From positions 6,944,001 to 7,008,000 of the forward strand of contig NC_066269.1 in assembly GCF_905404315.1 (NCBI RefSeq): a DNA stretch of 64,000 nucleotides. The letters are read 5' to 3'. Made by a program: the position numbers and the translations under genes. Shown one piece after another: positions 20,641-31,306 of the stretch. Below the pieces are notes generated by a model. It was not told the origin of the DNA, did no database searches, and saw nothing but the letters and a program-made list of their open reading frames with translations. The first letter of the stretch is position 1, and each line of letters opens with the position of its first letter. This stretch comes from Leptidea sinapis. Its lineage: Eukaryota; Arthropoda; Insecta; Lepidoptera; Pieridae.

Positions 20641-22635
20641 TTAGGATTTTAGAGTCAAATTGTCAGATTGAGCGCGGGAGATTTGACGCCGCGGTCGGTC
20701 TACTTGCACGTTGGTGGCGCGCAGATAGTTGCTCTTATATCCGGACTCTCTCACCCGCGCGCTGGGACTCAACGCGTCCGTTCGCTCGTTTTCGTCCGCG
20801 CGCTCTTGCGATCCGGATCTCTCGCGGTCTTCAGCAGACCTTTCACTATCGTCTGACCTCTCAGACTCGTCTGCTAGCTCCCTGTCCTCAATAATTCTGC
20901 TCTCTTCAACAGCCTCAACATTAGCGGGTTTCTTTTTCTTCTTTACTTGTATTCTCTCTGGATCTTCGCGTAGCCTCTCGTGATCATCTAAAAAGTCTCC
21001 CTCGTCGTCAGCTTCTTCAAGTCTCGCAAGATCCGCATCTTTCGTAGGCGGTGGTATAGTAAGACCCCGGTAATGTTCTTCTTCTTTAGATATTTTCAGT
21101 TTCTTACCATGATAGTCATAGTCTCCGGCTGTATATGCTTCACTTAGGGATCTGACACGTCTGCTCTTCTTACGACGACGCCTACGTTTTGGTGCTTCAG
21201 TGCGGGTGATCTGAGCACTCTGTTCAATGCTGGAGTCTGAATCATCTTCTTGTTCTTCTGAATATCGAGACTCTTCTAAGTCTTCATCACGATCAGGTCG
21301 ATCTCGGTTTAATTTTTTCGGTCGTTTCTCTTTATATATGGGGGGAACTCTTACTGTTACCGTGTCTATCTGGTTCGGATTATGTTCAGTCGGAGGCAGC
21401 ACTCGTGGCTTTAGTTTTCGCCTAGGGTCTTGAGTCGTTGTTGTCACTTCACTGTCATCATCATAATCAGATATAGGTGTTTGCTTTGCCTGTTCACGAT
21501 GCACATTGTTTTGACGTTGACTATCACTTCTTCGTCGAATTTGATTTGCCAAATCACGATCTCCAAAGTGCACATTTCTATAATCATTTGGTGGTAGTTT
21601 TTGTTTAGGTTTTTGTTTTTGCGCCCAAAATTGATTTACTGCAGTGCCGACTTCTCGAACGGCATTAGCCTGGCCTCGTGATTCTTGAACGTCTTCATAG
21701 TCATCGTTAAGATCCTGCTCTTGAATTTGAGGTTCGTCTTCAACATCGAAGAGATAGTCATCATCTGCCGCCGGCTGTCTGTTCAAATTTTGTGCATCAA
21801 TAGTGTGAACTTTCTGAGCAACACCATCTCGTACAACAAATGCGTCAACGTAAACACGAGGGTTCCGGGGCTCTGGTGGGGGCAGTCTAGCAGCTCGAGG
21901 CTGAATCGCAATAGGAGCGATCGGCAACAATTGTTGCGCATCTTCTTCCTCATCGGCTGGTGCCGGGGTAGCCACTGGAGCTCTATTAAAGTCAAAATTT
22001 ATTTTTAAATTGGATGTGATTGTCTCAAGATTGTCTGCTTTAGGAGGAGCACAGGGAGCTGCAGTAGTTGGGTTGGCGCGCGGGGCAGCGCACGGAGGGG
22101 GAGGAGGAGGTGGTGGCGGTCTGGCGGGCTTCGGGCGTGGAGCCGCTCTTGGCTTAGCACAAGGAGGTCTCGCCTTGGGTTGAGCGGGAGCTTGACGAGC
22201 CCGACAAGGCGGAGGTGCAGCCGCGCGAGCGCAAGGGGGTGCAGCGGGTGCAGGGGCTGGCGGTGCCGCGGGTGCTGGAGCCGGTCCCGCCTGAGGTGTG
22301 TCTAACCCCGGCACCGGGGCCAGTGGTGGCGGAAATTCAAAAGCTTGAGGTGGCTTCCTTGCTACATTATATCCGAGAACATCAGCCAGTCCTCTGAACA
22401 CAATATCACCGAAGGTCCGTTTCTTCCTAACAATTGGTTCGTGGTCTTCCTCAGACAGAGTTGAGTTTGTATCACTCAATAGAGCCTCGTTAGCGTCCGA
22501 TATGGTGTCGTTGAGCACGTCGGCGATTGCGAGGGTCTGGTTTGCGGTGTCGGCGATGACGAACACTTCAGCGGCGCCTGTGTGAGCTGCCAACAGCAGC
22601 AGGGGCACGAGCGGCAGTAGCAGCGCGCGCGGCAT
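20641..22635 (-). CDS. Secreted, Pro/Ala-rich, charged, disordered protein with furin-type site
   Basis: A 664-codon single-exon frame, far longer and more GC-rich than chance in this AT-rich region. Residues 1-21 form a signal peptide (MPRALLLPLVPLLLLAAHTG). Sequons lie at N32, N42 and N57. RKKR at 70-73 fits a furin-type proprotein site, followed by TFGDIVFRGLADVLGYN (74-90), the most ordered-looking part. Residues 95-200 are Pro/Ala-rich with nine prolines at 173-181 and all five cysteines (135, 144, 159, 182, 195). The rest is strongly charged: acidic stretches near 225-232 and 290-316, a basic run RRRRRKKSRRVR near 484-495, and Asp/Glu/Arg/Ser-rich text to the end. The start was chosen because it begins the signal peptide. 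It probably acts outside the cell or in secretory granules. I do not recognise the family; a matrix or cuticle-type protein or a prohormone-like precursor are both possible. Confidence 0.87.
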   Translation of the reverse strand: MPRALLLPLVPLLLLAAHTGAAEVFVIADTANQTLAIADVLNDTISDANEALLSDTNSTLSEEDHEPIVRKKRTFGDIVFRGLADVLGYNVARKPPQAFEFPPPLAPVPGLDTPQAGPAPAPAAPPAPAPAAPPCARAAAPPPCRARQAPAQPKARPPCAKPRAAPRPKPARPPPPPPPPPCAAPRANPTTAAPCAPPKADNLETITSNLKINFDFNRAPVATPAPADEEEDAQQLLPIAPIAIQPRAARLPPPEPRNPRVYVDAFVVRDGVAQKVHTIDAQNLNRQPAADDDYLFDVEDEPQIQEQDLNDDYEDVQESRGQANAVREVGTAVNQFWAQKQKPKQKLPPNDYRNVHFGDRDLANQIRRRSDSQRQNNVHREQAKQTPISDYDDDSEVTTTTQDPRRKLKPRVLPPTEHNPNQIDTVTVRVPPIYKEKRPKKLNRDRPDRDEDLEESRYSEEQEDDSDSSIEQSAQITRTEAPKRRRRRKKSRRVRSLSEAYTAGDYDYHGKKLKISKEEEHYRGLTIPPPTKDADLARLEEADDEGDFLDDHERLREDPERIQVKKKKKPANVEAVEESRIIEDRELADESERSDDSERSAEDRERSGSQERADENERTDALSPSARVRESGYKSNYLRATNVQVDRPRRQISRAQSDNLTLKS

Positions 22636-22770
22636 GGCGCGAGGCGGGCGCGGGGCTAGTGTCGCGGGGCCCGGCGCTCGCGCACTTTTGTCCGCTCCGC
22701 TGTTGCCAAACTGCGTCGCGGTTCACTGCACAACACCCGGCGCCCCTTGCCCCTGCTACATCTTATCAAA
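22636..22770 (-). promoter_or_regulatory. GC-rich 5' leader and promoter-proximal region
   Basis: The 135 bp upstream of the start codon are strongly GC- and CpG-rich compared with the flanks, typical of a host gene start. On the minus strand GTGCAGTGAA near 22716-22725 contains a CAGT similar to the arthropod initiator TCAGT; no TATA box stands out. Transcription start is not proven. Confidence 0.45.
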
Positions 22771-23277
22771 ACATTTCTCAAGAAAACTTCGACTGATATT
22801 TCTTGAACAGATTTGTAATTATAACAATAACTATTCCAACACAACTTAAGCACAATACTAACTTTGATTGAACGAAAGCAGTACGTTACCATACAACTGC
22901 ACTGTACACAAAGATTTTTATTGACGTTTTTTCCTTTAGACTGTGATACCGATTATATGTAATCCAATACTGATAGTTTGGAAACAGTATAATATAAAAT
23001 ATTATACTAGGAGGTTAATATAACATATTTATCTGAAACGTGGTGAAACGGAAGACCGGGAATATAATTGACCTGGGAATAAATCATAGTTTTGTTGGAC
23101 ATAAGGAAAATCCCCTGTGAACCTGTGAAACTCTTGAGGAACACTACATATACAAATGGTGAAGATACTGTTTTTTCCCCAAAGAATCTACTATATTTCC
23201 GATTAGGCTGAACTATCATAAACTTCATTACCAGAAAACATACAAAGGAATTCCTTGATTTCTATTGAAGATAATTT
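22771..23277. other. Upstream intergenic flank
   Basis: AT-rich; no element recognised. Confidence 0.35.
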
Positions 23278-23384
23278 ATTGAAGTAGGCGTTACTTTGCA
23301 GAAATCCATAATTATACAAATGATTTAAGTTTTTGGTTATTGGCGGAATTAACGTTAAAGAAAACTCAAATCATTTGTATTCTA
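23278..23384 (-). repeat. Penelope-like repeat, inverted partner
   Basis: ATTGAAGTAGGCGTTACTTT and the following AGAAATCCATAATTAT at 23278-23315 are the reverse complement of 24876-24916. It is followed by a short inverted pair (CAAATGATTTAAGTTTT near 23316 and AAAACTCAAATCATTTG near 23362) around TTGGCGGAATTAAC, a segment also present at 24836. Confidence 0.6.
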
Positions 23385-23596
23385 TTGAAGATATAAAATA
23401 CAGTCTCGTATGATTTATAATTGAAAATAACCAAAAACATGCCAATATTATTCTGTTCATTAATTTTTTAGTTCAAGGTAATTTAAAATGAAAACCACAT
23501 CAAATCGGGGCCCGAAGTTCTCGAATGTACCCGGCGACCGCCGACAGCCTGAACTTGGCAATGGCCAATAAGCTGAACAAATTGACAGTCAAACTA

Positions 23597-24355
23597 ATCA
23601 CTACCTATTATAAAACAAAGTCGTCCGCCGCGTCTGTCTGTCTATTTGTTAGAGATAAACTCAGAAACTACTACAACGATTCTCATGTTATTTTCAGCAA
23701 TGGGTAGCATGGTTTGTTAATTAAACTTGTTTAGTTTTTGTATATATTTTGTATACATTATCGATATTTTTTGGAGGTGTCGGAGGAGCTTTCAGTGAAA
23801 ACTCTGTCTAAGTTCATCCTAATATAACAAAATAATGTATAGTGCAATATATAGTGACGCAACAAAAATACTCAAATGTCAAAAACTGAAAGGCTTACAC
23901 GAGTAAGTCAAAAAAAGTAAATTAATAATTATAAACACAAGAGTTATTGAGTATAGTAGATGCATCAATCCACACATACCGTAAATAAATAGAGGCATTA
24001 TGTGAGCATTTCATAAAATAAAATATATAATAACTTTAACTTTAAAGGAAATAATAATAATAAAAAACACATCAAGCAGACCTCCGGTAACAAGACCATC
24101 CAGCGACCATATGTCTATCTCTTAAGGATAACATACTTTATCCATTTTAATACTTTAAAAATTAGCAATTATGAAGCAGTAGTGTAAAAGCTGTTTATAC
24201 TAATACGATATTAATCCTTATTATTTTATAACTACATATTATAAAATCATTCAGAAATATGTTATTAGACATTTCCGATTGTTTTAGAATACATTATTCC
24301 CGAATACTTACATAATTTTTTTTCTATCGACGGAACAGCGTCTGTCGGGTCAGCT
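23597..24355 (+). mobile_element. Helitron-like element, family 3, possibly composite
   Basis: Begins with TCACTACCTATTATAAAACA, a typical lepidopteran Helitron 5' end, followed by AAAGTCGTCCGCCGCGTCTG, and ends with ACAGCGTCTGTCGGGTCAGC. The 760-bp length and AT-rich centre suggest that the two ends may belong to different insertions. Confidence 0.5.
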
Positions 24356-24728
24356 TTAAGATTAGTGGAAGCCACACCAAAACAATATGATTGTCAGTCA
24401 CGTGTTTCTCAATTATCTACCGTCGAATTACTAGGACAGAACATGTTACGTGTGTATTAGTATTAGACTAATTGCCCTAATTGGGTTTGAGCCTAATTTG
24501 CGTTCGACAAAATCAATATTATAATCCAGTTAAGAGTTTCAGAAACAGTTCCAATTTTACATGTTAGCTAGTATAAAATAATAAGTATATTCTAACTATA
24601 TTAACAATGCTAAAATATTTACATAAATAATTTTGAAATTAGAATCAATAATAAAATGTAGGAACGTTTGATTTGTAAGTTAAAAAGCAATTTTATTGTT
24701 TGAAAAATTTATTTGTAAGAACGATCCA
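24356..24728. other. Intergenic
   Basis: AT-rich; nothing recognised. Confidence 0.3.
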
Positions 24729-24916
24729 AATGTTTTGAGTTTTCTTGCAGTCTCGTGCCAGAGTTTGGCGAGTCAATATCTCCTGAGGATGCCTCGTGTA
24801 GAGGCGAAACACGTGTCGAATTTTGAAGATAAATATTGGCGGAATTAACATAAAAGAAAACTCAAAACATTAGGATAATTATTATGGATTTCCGCAAATT
24901 AACGCCTACTTCAATA
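24729..24916 (+). repeat. Penelope-like repeat with perfect inverted arms
   Basis: AATGTTTTGAGTTTTCTT (24729-24746) and its exact reverse complement (24854-24871) bracket a core with GCCAGAGTTTGGCGAGTCAA, CTCCTGAGGATGCCTCGTGT and GAGGCGAAACACGTGTCG. The text after it (24876-24916) is the inverted partner of 23278-23315. The core resembles terminal repeats of Penelope-like retroelements; no GIY-YIG or reverse transcriptase is present. Confidence 0.6.
24781..24819 (+). ncRNA. Hammerhead-ribozyme-like core
   Basis: CTGAGGA (24783-24789) fits CUGANGA. A 5-bp stem GCCTC/GAGGC with loop GTGTA follows, then GAAAC (24806-24810), then ACGTGTC with C24817 in the position of the cleavage site. Helix III would be only 2 bp, as reported for hammerheads of Penelope-like elements. 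One extra T (24790) sits between the CUGANGA box and helix II, and helix I is short, so activity is uncertain. Confidence 0.35.
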
Positions 24917-24959
24917 ATGTTTTTTTTTTTGAAAAACGATGTTGTCCAGCATTGCTATA

Positions 24960-25393
24960 AAAATAAAATAGGTGCCGAATTCTTTTCCCGCTTTGACGAG
25001 TAAAATGCAGGTTTCCGCGCTCCAATTAATGGACTTATGAATTCATTCAATAAAAACTTTGTCTCTGTTGATATTGATATAGATTTTAATATAATTAATT
25101 TAGCACAATTTAAAAATGTAATAGACAAGAGAATTACTGCAATACATGATCTAAAATGAAGATCATAAATTCTGTAACATTAGTCTTCTTTTTAATGTTC
25201 TTTTTCAGTGTATATTTAGTTAATTAAAACTTTAAGTAACTAAATATATACTAATGTAAATAGAAACTTTAAGCCTTAGTGAGAAATTTCTAAGGAACAA
25301 TTGTTTTAACACAATATATTATAAGCCACTTATTTGTACCTAGACTTTAGATAATTGTTCTGTTTTTTTCTCCAAATAAATAAAAAAAAAAAC
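24960..25393 (+). mobile_element. Retroposed 3' end with polyadenylation signal and A-tail
   Basis: A short frame around 25027-25158 (MNSFNKNFVSVDIDIDFNII ... HDLK, stop) is followed by about 230 bp of AT-rich 3' UTR and by AAATAAATAAAAAAAAAAAC at 25374-25393. AATAAA directly before an A-run is the mark of a reverse-transcribed, polyadenylated transcript. The source element is not recognised. Confidence 0.5.
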
Positions 25394-25439
25394 TTGATGG
25401 TTAGGTTAGTAACCAACAAGAGGGAGTGCCATCACAAAT

Positions 25440-25712
25440 ACTGATATTACTCCACTGCTGAATATCTAAATGATCGGACAGCCTGGGACTAGATTGTGAT
25501 TATTTTATAGCGACTGTACAATATTGTATATTTTTATTAAAAAGAGCGCAAAAAAAAAGAATGCTGGGAGAGTTTCTTGCGCCGCTTCTTCTCTCTCAGA
25601 GCGCCATTTGTTTCCGAAGCGGTAGTAGTATCTAGTAGTATAAGAAATGACATCAAAAATAATTCTAAAGGAATCAATTTTGAGAAAATAAATGCCTTTT
25701 ATGCCTTTTAAA
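25440..25712 (+). mobile_element. LINE-D 3' end
   Basis: Longest LINE-D copy: ATTACTCCACTGCTGAATAT, GACAGCCTGGGACTAGATTG, GGGAGAGTTTCTTGCGCCGC, TTTCCGAAGCGGTAGTAGTA and the tail AAATAAATGCCTTTTATGCC. Confidence 0.7.
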
Positions 25713-26590
25713 TAATAGCACTGCAATTGTGTTCGTCAATATCAAGTATATAACAATAATACATAAGTAAGTAAGATAGACGCCCTTCAAACACAAATAT
25801 TGTATAATGGATAATTGCTTGGTGGTAGAAAAAGGCGCTATTATTATAGTACTTCCGCTGGTACTCTTTGCAAGGGCCTATTCTCTAGAACTTATTATGA
25901 TAAATCCTATTAATAAAACAAAAAAACTGGCTATAGAGACTAGGAACTGCAAATCAGAGATTACGACAGGTTTTTGACTTAGTTGTAGATATTTTTACGA
26001 ATAACAAGAATATTTTCAAGAAGTTGGAACTGTCCCACGAGCTTTTTTCGAACTGAGAGTGATCTATTAATATAGATACGGAGTTTATTGTTTTTAAAAA
26101 TTTTGAGAGTGAAATTTTAAGATACGCGCGCATCACTGTAACACAAAAGTAACAGTTTGAAGTTGGTTATTAAAATATGTGTTTTAAACATTGACAATAA
26201 AAAGTTATTGAAATTTGATACATTTCTGACAAATTACATTGACTTTTTGTTTTATTTATTTAGAGCATTGGTAACAAAACTAAACCAAACCAAAATACAA
26301 TAAAAGAATATTTAAATTATAATTTGAATAGGTTTATAACTGTAAAATTACATTGACATAAAAGAAAAACATAATGACGTTAGTACCTTTTTGATAATAT
26401 TGAAGATGAACTTCTTTGACGTGGCGCGCGCACAATGTCATCTAAAAATAAAAGTTTTCAGAATTTTTTTGACGTTTCCGACATTAATATTTTTTTTTGG
26501 TTTCTTCGTCCATTATTAGGACAGGCAAAGGGTTCAAGCCAATACAGCCGTATTCGTTAATATTCAATAATTTTTTTCACGAATTTTACA
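25713..26590. other. Intergenic
   Basis: No gene. 25800-25890 has faint similarity to the end of Rep-A (CGCTGGTACTCTTTGCAAGG) but is too diverged to call. Confidence 0.3.
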
Positions 26591-26715
26591 ATATTGTTCT
26601 TTCTACAAACGTAGAATAGCACGACGAAGAAATAATTCTAAGGATTTGTTTTGTGACGCCAAAGAAGTATAACTTCTTGCGTGCATACATAAGTATACAC
26701 ACACTTTTTTTTAAA
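26591..26715. repeat. Dispersed repeat shared with 5243-5375
   Basis: CAATATTGTTCTTTCTACAA, AATAGCACGACGAAGAA and GACGCCAAAGAAG match 5243-5375 in order. Family unknown. Confidence 0.5.
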
Positions 26716-27414
26716 TAAACTATACTATAAAAGTTGAGTTATCCAGGCGTTTAACCGATTGGACAGGTGACCAAGTGGCAATACAGAGAGATTACGTTGC
26801 CAACTTCATGGGCAAGGTGCCCATGCCGACTGCGATCTTCATGATATAGATAAAACTATTTGTAATTAATTAATTTTAATAGTACCAGATTATTTAAGTC
26901 TTATTTTATTAATTTTAAAATATAATATATTTACAAGATAAAAAATAAATTTTTCACCGCGTTTTATTATTAATGAATAATAAATAGGAATACGTTAGCT
27001 CTGGGATTTGCTGAAATCTGCCCATAGTAACTTCAGGCAAACATCGATCTCTGCGTAAGGAGAAAGCCGATGTTCTCAGCCCGTTTTTTGCCCCTAACTC
27101 GCCTCTTATCCCACTCCTTCTGTGTGTGTCCGAATTCTGTCTAAATAGCATGACTGGTAACTAATGATACTCGAGCACGAGATATTTGGCGATCACGAAG
27201 AAAAGGTATAATATTAAAAATAAACTGAGTTCGTAGTAAGCTCAACCGAAAGTTAAATGCCATTTGGCTTGTTGAAGCGGTCGTGAATAGACAACTTAGC
27301 AAAATAATTGAGCACTTTGGTGATTTTTCCACACTTTATACATTTATAGGAAAATTTGGAATTTGTTCTATCATTAATATCGTAATTTTATTACATTTTT
27401 TAAAGTTAAACATA
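26716..27414. other. Intergenic
   Basis: A balanced-composition island at 26985-27140 has a 65-codon minus frame without known relatives. Nothing else stands out. Confidence 0.3.
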
Positions 27415-28951
27415 CGGCACGCCATGATGGCCGTTTTGACGTTTGTCCACTTATGAAGTTTCGTATTAATTAATAATTACATTGAAGGAGCAAATTACTG
27501 TTCTTTATTGTCAATAGTGACAGACAGACAATAGTTGCAGTTAGTGATACAAATTTATCGAGTGTATAATTTATGACGCAAAATTTATTTATTACATTGA
27601 TTTCTAAACTATATTGGGGTCCCGCGAACATTTATTTTTTATTTTTATAAGATTCTTATTATTGGTGTACTTATTTACCGCAAAATACGGCATTTGTTTT
27701 TCAAAATTCTAAATTTTTTAAAATGAAATCTAATACTTTCGTCACATAGGATCGCTGGCCAGCACAACTATAACCTCCGGCAAACTCGCGTCAATGCTCA
27801 ATGGAAAACAGAGCAGTTTCGACTTGACGTTGCTTCGAAAAGTACAAATTGTGAGTGCACTGCGATTGTGATAGAGTTTTGACCTGGCTTTGGATTTCAG
27901 ATATTGATACTGCATTACTGTTGACGCTTGCTGGTTAATTTGGACTCTGTTTACGCCTTTTGTTGTGGATTTCGTCGATATGGCTGAACGTACGCAGAGA
28001 ACTGTTCTAAACAGTCAGACACGTGAGTTCGTTATACGCCTTTGTAACTATTTCGATCGTGAATCTCGAAATGGAGGGCCGATTTTACCTATAACGTCAG
28101 TGGTTGTACGCATAGCTGATGCGCTTCATATTGGATAACGAACTGTTAGACGAATAACTAAAGAAAAATATGGCGAGACTGGCACAGAAGAAAATAAACT
28201 TCACACACCAAAAAAGAGAAAACGAGCAAAACCAGTCGTAGGCATCGATAGCTTTGATGCCGATGCCATCCGAAGACACAAATTTGTGAAGTGAAACCAC
28301 AAAAATATTTGCATGTCTGTCAAGACGAAACATGTGCCTGCTCTTAAATTTTGTAACAACTTTACTTGTGAATGTTTCTGGCAAATAAAGAACTTTGACT
28401 TTCACTACTATTTACGGAAGGAGTATCCAACAATAAAAAAAAGTTAGTGCAATTTGCAGTTGCAACTGAAGGAAGCTGGATTATTCTTCGGTGGGGAAAG
28501 TTCTTTAACGAAGATTTTGAAGACTGTTGGATTTCCATAGAAACAATGTAACAAACGCAAAATATTGATGGAATGATTTGATATCGTGATGCAAAATATA
28601 GTTTTTTACGGCAAGTGAAAGAAATTGAAAATTGGCAAAATGTTGTGTTTTTGGATGAAACATGGCTTAATGCCAACCATACTGTAAACCGTTCTTGAAC
28701 CGATGACACCGGTCTCTTTTTGTATTGATATGTTTCTTATGGGCATATAAAATATGTATATTCAGTTTCATTCCAATATTCAGTTCGTTCAACTATATTA
28801 AGAAAACATTTATATTTTTGTTTTATTAAGCCTTTTTAATCAGGTACTACATGCAACAAAAACTAATAGATTTGATTATATTTATTTCGAAAATAAATTG
28901 ACATTTCACATCACTATTATAAAATGTCAAAACGGGAATCATAGCGTGCCG
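27415..28951. mobile_element. TIR DNA transposon, IS630/Tc1-like, decayed (~1.54 kb)
   Basis: The left end CGGCACGCCATGATGGCCGT with TTTTGACG and the right end (reverse complement CGGCACGCTATGATTCCCGT with TTTTGACA) form imperfect terminal inverted repeats of about 30 bp. TA lies directly outside the left end (27413-27414) and one base outside the right end, consistent with a TA target site. It encloses a transposase pseudogene on the plus strand. Confidence 0.75.
27980..28700 (+). pseudogene. IS630/Tc1-mariner-superfamily-like transposase
   Basis: From ATG at 27980 the frame reads MAERTQRTVLNSQTREFVIR, then NGGPILPITSVVVRIADALH, a stop in place of a residue, RTVRRITKEKY and GIDSFDADAIRRH. 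That is an N-terminal helix-turn-helix region. After several frameshifts and stops, FLDETWLNANHTVNR appears near 28650, the block around the catalytic Asp of this transposase group. Sequence after the TDDT block is missing, so the last acidic catalytic residue is lost. It cannot produce a working enzyme. Confidence 0.7.
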
Positions 28952-30140
28952 CTATTATAAATACCGAGTACTGTGCTTTAACAATAATAATATGTCACCA
29001 GTCAGTAACATTGTATCTTTTATTGTAAGTACTTGTTGTTATTTTGTCTTCCTCGCTTAAATGTAATTGCTTGTGGCGTTGACGTGGGGCGGGTAGATCG
29101 CATCGCGGGTCCGCTAAAATATGTAATTAATAATAAGAAGAGTTTGTAATAACCTACACACCCGTGTATCATCACCGTGTTTTTCAATTTAGTTGTAATA
29201 GTAAAAAAGAAGTCAAAGAATTAAATATGTTTATTTCAACATACTTTCAGAAAATGGCGCGTTGTTGCAAGTGTACTTTTTTTACACGCTTTATATTAGC
29301 TTCACTTGTATGTTTGTAACCGACTTCCTTGGGCGCGATTTTGACCCACTTTAAACGGCTAGATTTCGTTCAAACTTTGTAGATTTATCGAGGACCAATG
29401 ACATTACACTAATTTGATAAAATTATTCAATTTTTCAATTGCAAAATATGATTTTTGTAAATTTATATAATTTTTAAATAAATAAATCACTAATAAGCGC
29501 CATCTAGTAATTTATTGTAAACTACAAAGGAAACGCGCGACACGTCAAGACAGTTCCACAAAATTAAAGTATCTTATTCGTTTAGCGAATAGATGGTGGT
29601 GAATTTATATTTCCATTATAAATTATTAATGCGTGATTTAACTGAGCTAATTATTATAAGAGCTAGTTCGGGGATCTCGGGCTAGCTGAATTAAGTGATC
29701 ATTCAATATAACTAAAATATTTTATTCGCAAATATTAAAATCCCTTCATTCAATCTAAAAAAATTAACCATAAAACTAAAATAAACTATTTTTTAGTTGA
29801 ATTTTAAATAAAGCGTGTTCTTTAGTTTTTTTTAAACTATTATTTATTTTACAACGAAACTAGGCAACGGGATCGTACGTGTATATACAGCCTATTAAAT
29901 TTTTGACAAATGTTGAAGGAAATGAAATAAAATTAATATTGGTAATTAAATATAATATACAACCATTTAAAATTGTTTTGAAAATTCAATGCTAAGACGT
30001 ATGGACACATTGATTTTCTTCGCATATCCGATTTTATTTCATGTACGAAAACGTTTTACTACAGAACATTTTAAAATTATATCTATAATAAAACGACAAA
30101 GCTGCAATTTACGTTGTTTTACATCCTCTTTGCTGCAAAT
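28952..30140. other. Intergenic with old repeat traces
   Basis: 29320-29420 (CCGACTTCCTTGGGCGCGAT, then ACGGCTAGATTTCGTTCAAA) and 29660-29700 (GGGGATCTCGGGCTAGCTGA) look like interspersed elements but have no second copy here. No gene. Confidence 0.35.
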
Positions 30141-30300
30141 GTTGATTTAAAACAGTGGCAATAAGTTTCTTGTCAGTTCTTCTCATTAAAGATCAAACTG
30201 TTCAGAAGTGGTGGTAAATGTTAAAAGTCATAACAACTTTTGAAATCCATAAATTTCATATCCTTGACGTAGGTGTATAAAGTGATTTTGATTTGATTTA
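30141..30300 (+). mobile_element. LINE 3' end, short
   Basis: AACAGTGGCAATAAGTTTCT, then a 3' end GTATAAAGTGATTTTGATTT with a TTTGAT-type tail. It resembles the 3' ends at 50515-50685 and 53525-53650, which share GAGTTTCTTG-like text. Confidence 0.4.
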
Positions 30301-30515
30301 AAAACCTATCTACCTAAAATACAGGCAATGCTCATTTGATTTCTCTCTTGTTGCAAGAGAATGTTGGCGGAGGTAATGTGTACGGTTCATTATCATCGTC
30401 ACATTCCATTTTCCTCTTCCATAGAAAAACACTCTGGGTATAATTATAATAGTAGTACGCATCAGCTCCGTCTACTCCCCTTGTCGTTTAAAGGCTTTAT
30501 TTATTTCGATCAAAA
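30301..30515 (+). other. Intergenic with a LINE-B scrap
   Basis: 30351-30380 (GTTGCAAGAGAATGTTGGCG) matches the LINE-B 3' UTR; nothing more is kept. Confidence 0.35.
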
Positions 30516-30797
30516 CCAGTTGGAGGCTCCTTTGCACAGGTTGCTGGTTAGATTATGGGTACTAGAACAGCGTCTATTTCGGCTGTGAAGCAGAAATGTG
30601 TAAACATTACTGTGTTTCGGTCTGAAGGGCGCCGTGGCTAGTAAAATTACTGAGCGAGTTAGACTATGATATCTTACGTCTTAAGGTGACTAAGAATTTT
30701 GGGTTTTTCAAGAAACCTGCATTATAATGGGCAGGGCGTATCAATTACCATCAGCTGAACGTCCTGCTCGTCTCGTCGCATATTTCCATTAAAAAAA
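30516..30797 (-). mobile_element. Rep-A copy 3
   Basis: Reverse complement copy from CCAGTTGGAGGCTCC to GTCCTGCTCGTCTCGTCGCA with a terminal A-run. The internal palindromic arm around 30690 is shortened. Confidence 0.8.
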
Positions 30798-31100
30798 GGC
30801 TGTTTCTCAAATAAGATTCAGAATGTATTCTGATTTCGTAAGTTTATAACTCTACGGTTAATATCTTAAGCTGGTCTTAACGTTTATAGTACTTTCTACT
30901 GGGAATATCGACGGCCTACGGGTCAAACAAGTGTCAAACAGTAATATATCTATATTACACATTCATCTCACCAACGAACAGCTACTCGTAAGTGTGCTGT
31001 TTTTGACGTGTTTAAGTGTTTAATGACGTGGTGAGTAAAGTTCAGGACAGACTGGCAACCGGCGATATTACGATGTATCTTATACTAGCAGTTGCATAGG
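30798..31100. other. Intergenic spacer between two Rep-A copies
   Basis: No feature recognised. Confidence 0.3.
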
Positions 31101-31306
31101 TCGGTACCTTCTTCTGCTGTGAAGCAGTAATGTGTAAGCATTATTGCATTCCGGTCTGAAATACGCCGTAGCTAGTGAAATTACTGGTCAAAAGAGACTT
31201 AACATCTCATGTGTCGAGGTGACAAGCCTATTTGTAGTTCAGCTCAAAATATTTGGGTTTTTCAAGAATCCTGCATTGTAATGGGCAGGGCTTATCAATT
31301 GCCACC
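31101..31306 (-). mobile_element. Rep-A copy 4 (truncated, diverged)
   Basis: Retains CTGTGAAGCAGTAATGTGTA, CCGTAGCTAGTGAAATTACT and GCATTGTAATGGGCAGGGC; both ends are missing. Confidence 0.65.

Noticed and set aside
21685..22008. 107-codon plus frame inside the secreted-protein gene
   Set aside because: Antisense shadow of the 664-codon frame; no motif of its own.
25800..25890. An eleventh Rep-A copy
   Set aside because: Only a CGCTGGTACTCTTTGCAAGG-like edge is similar and the characteristic core is absent.
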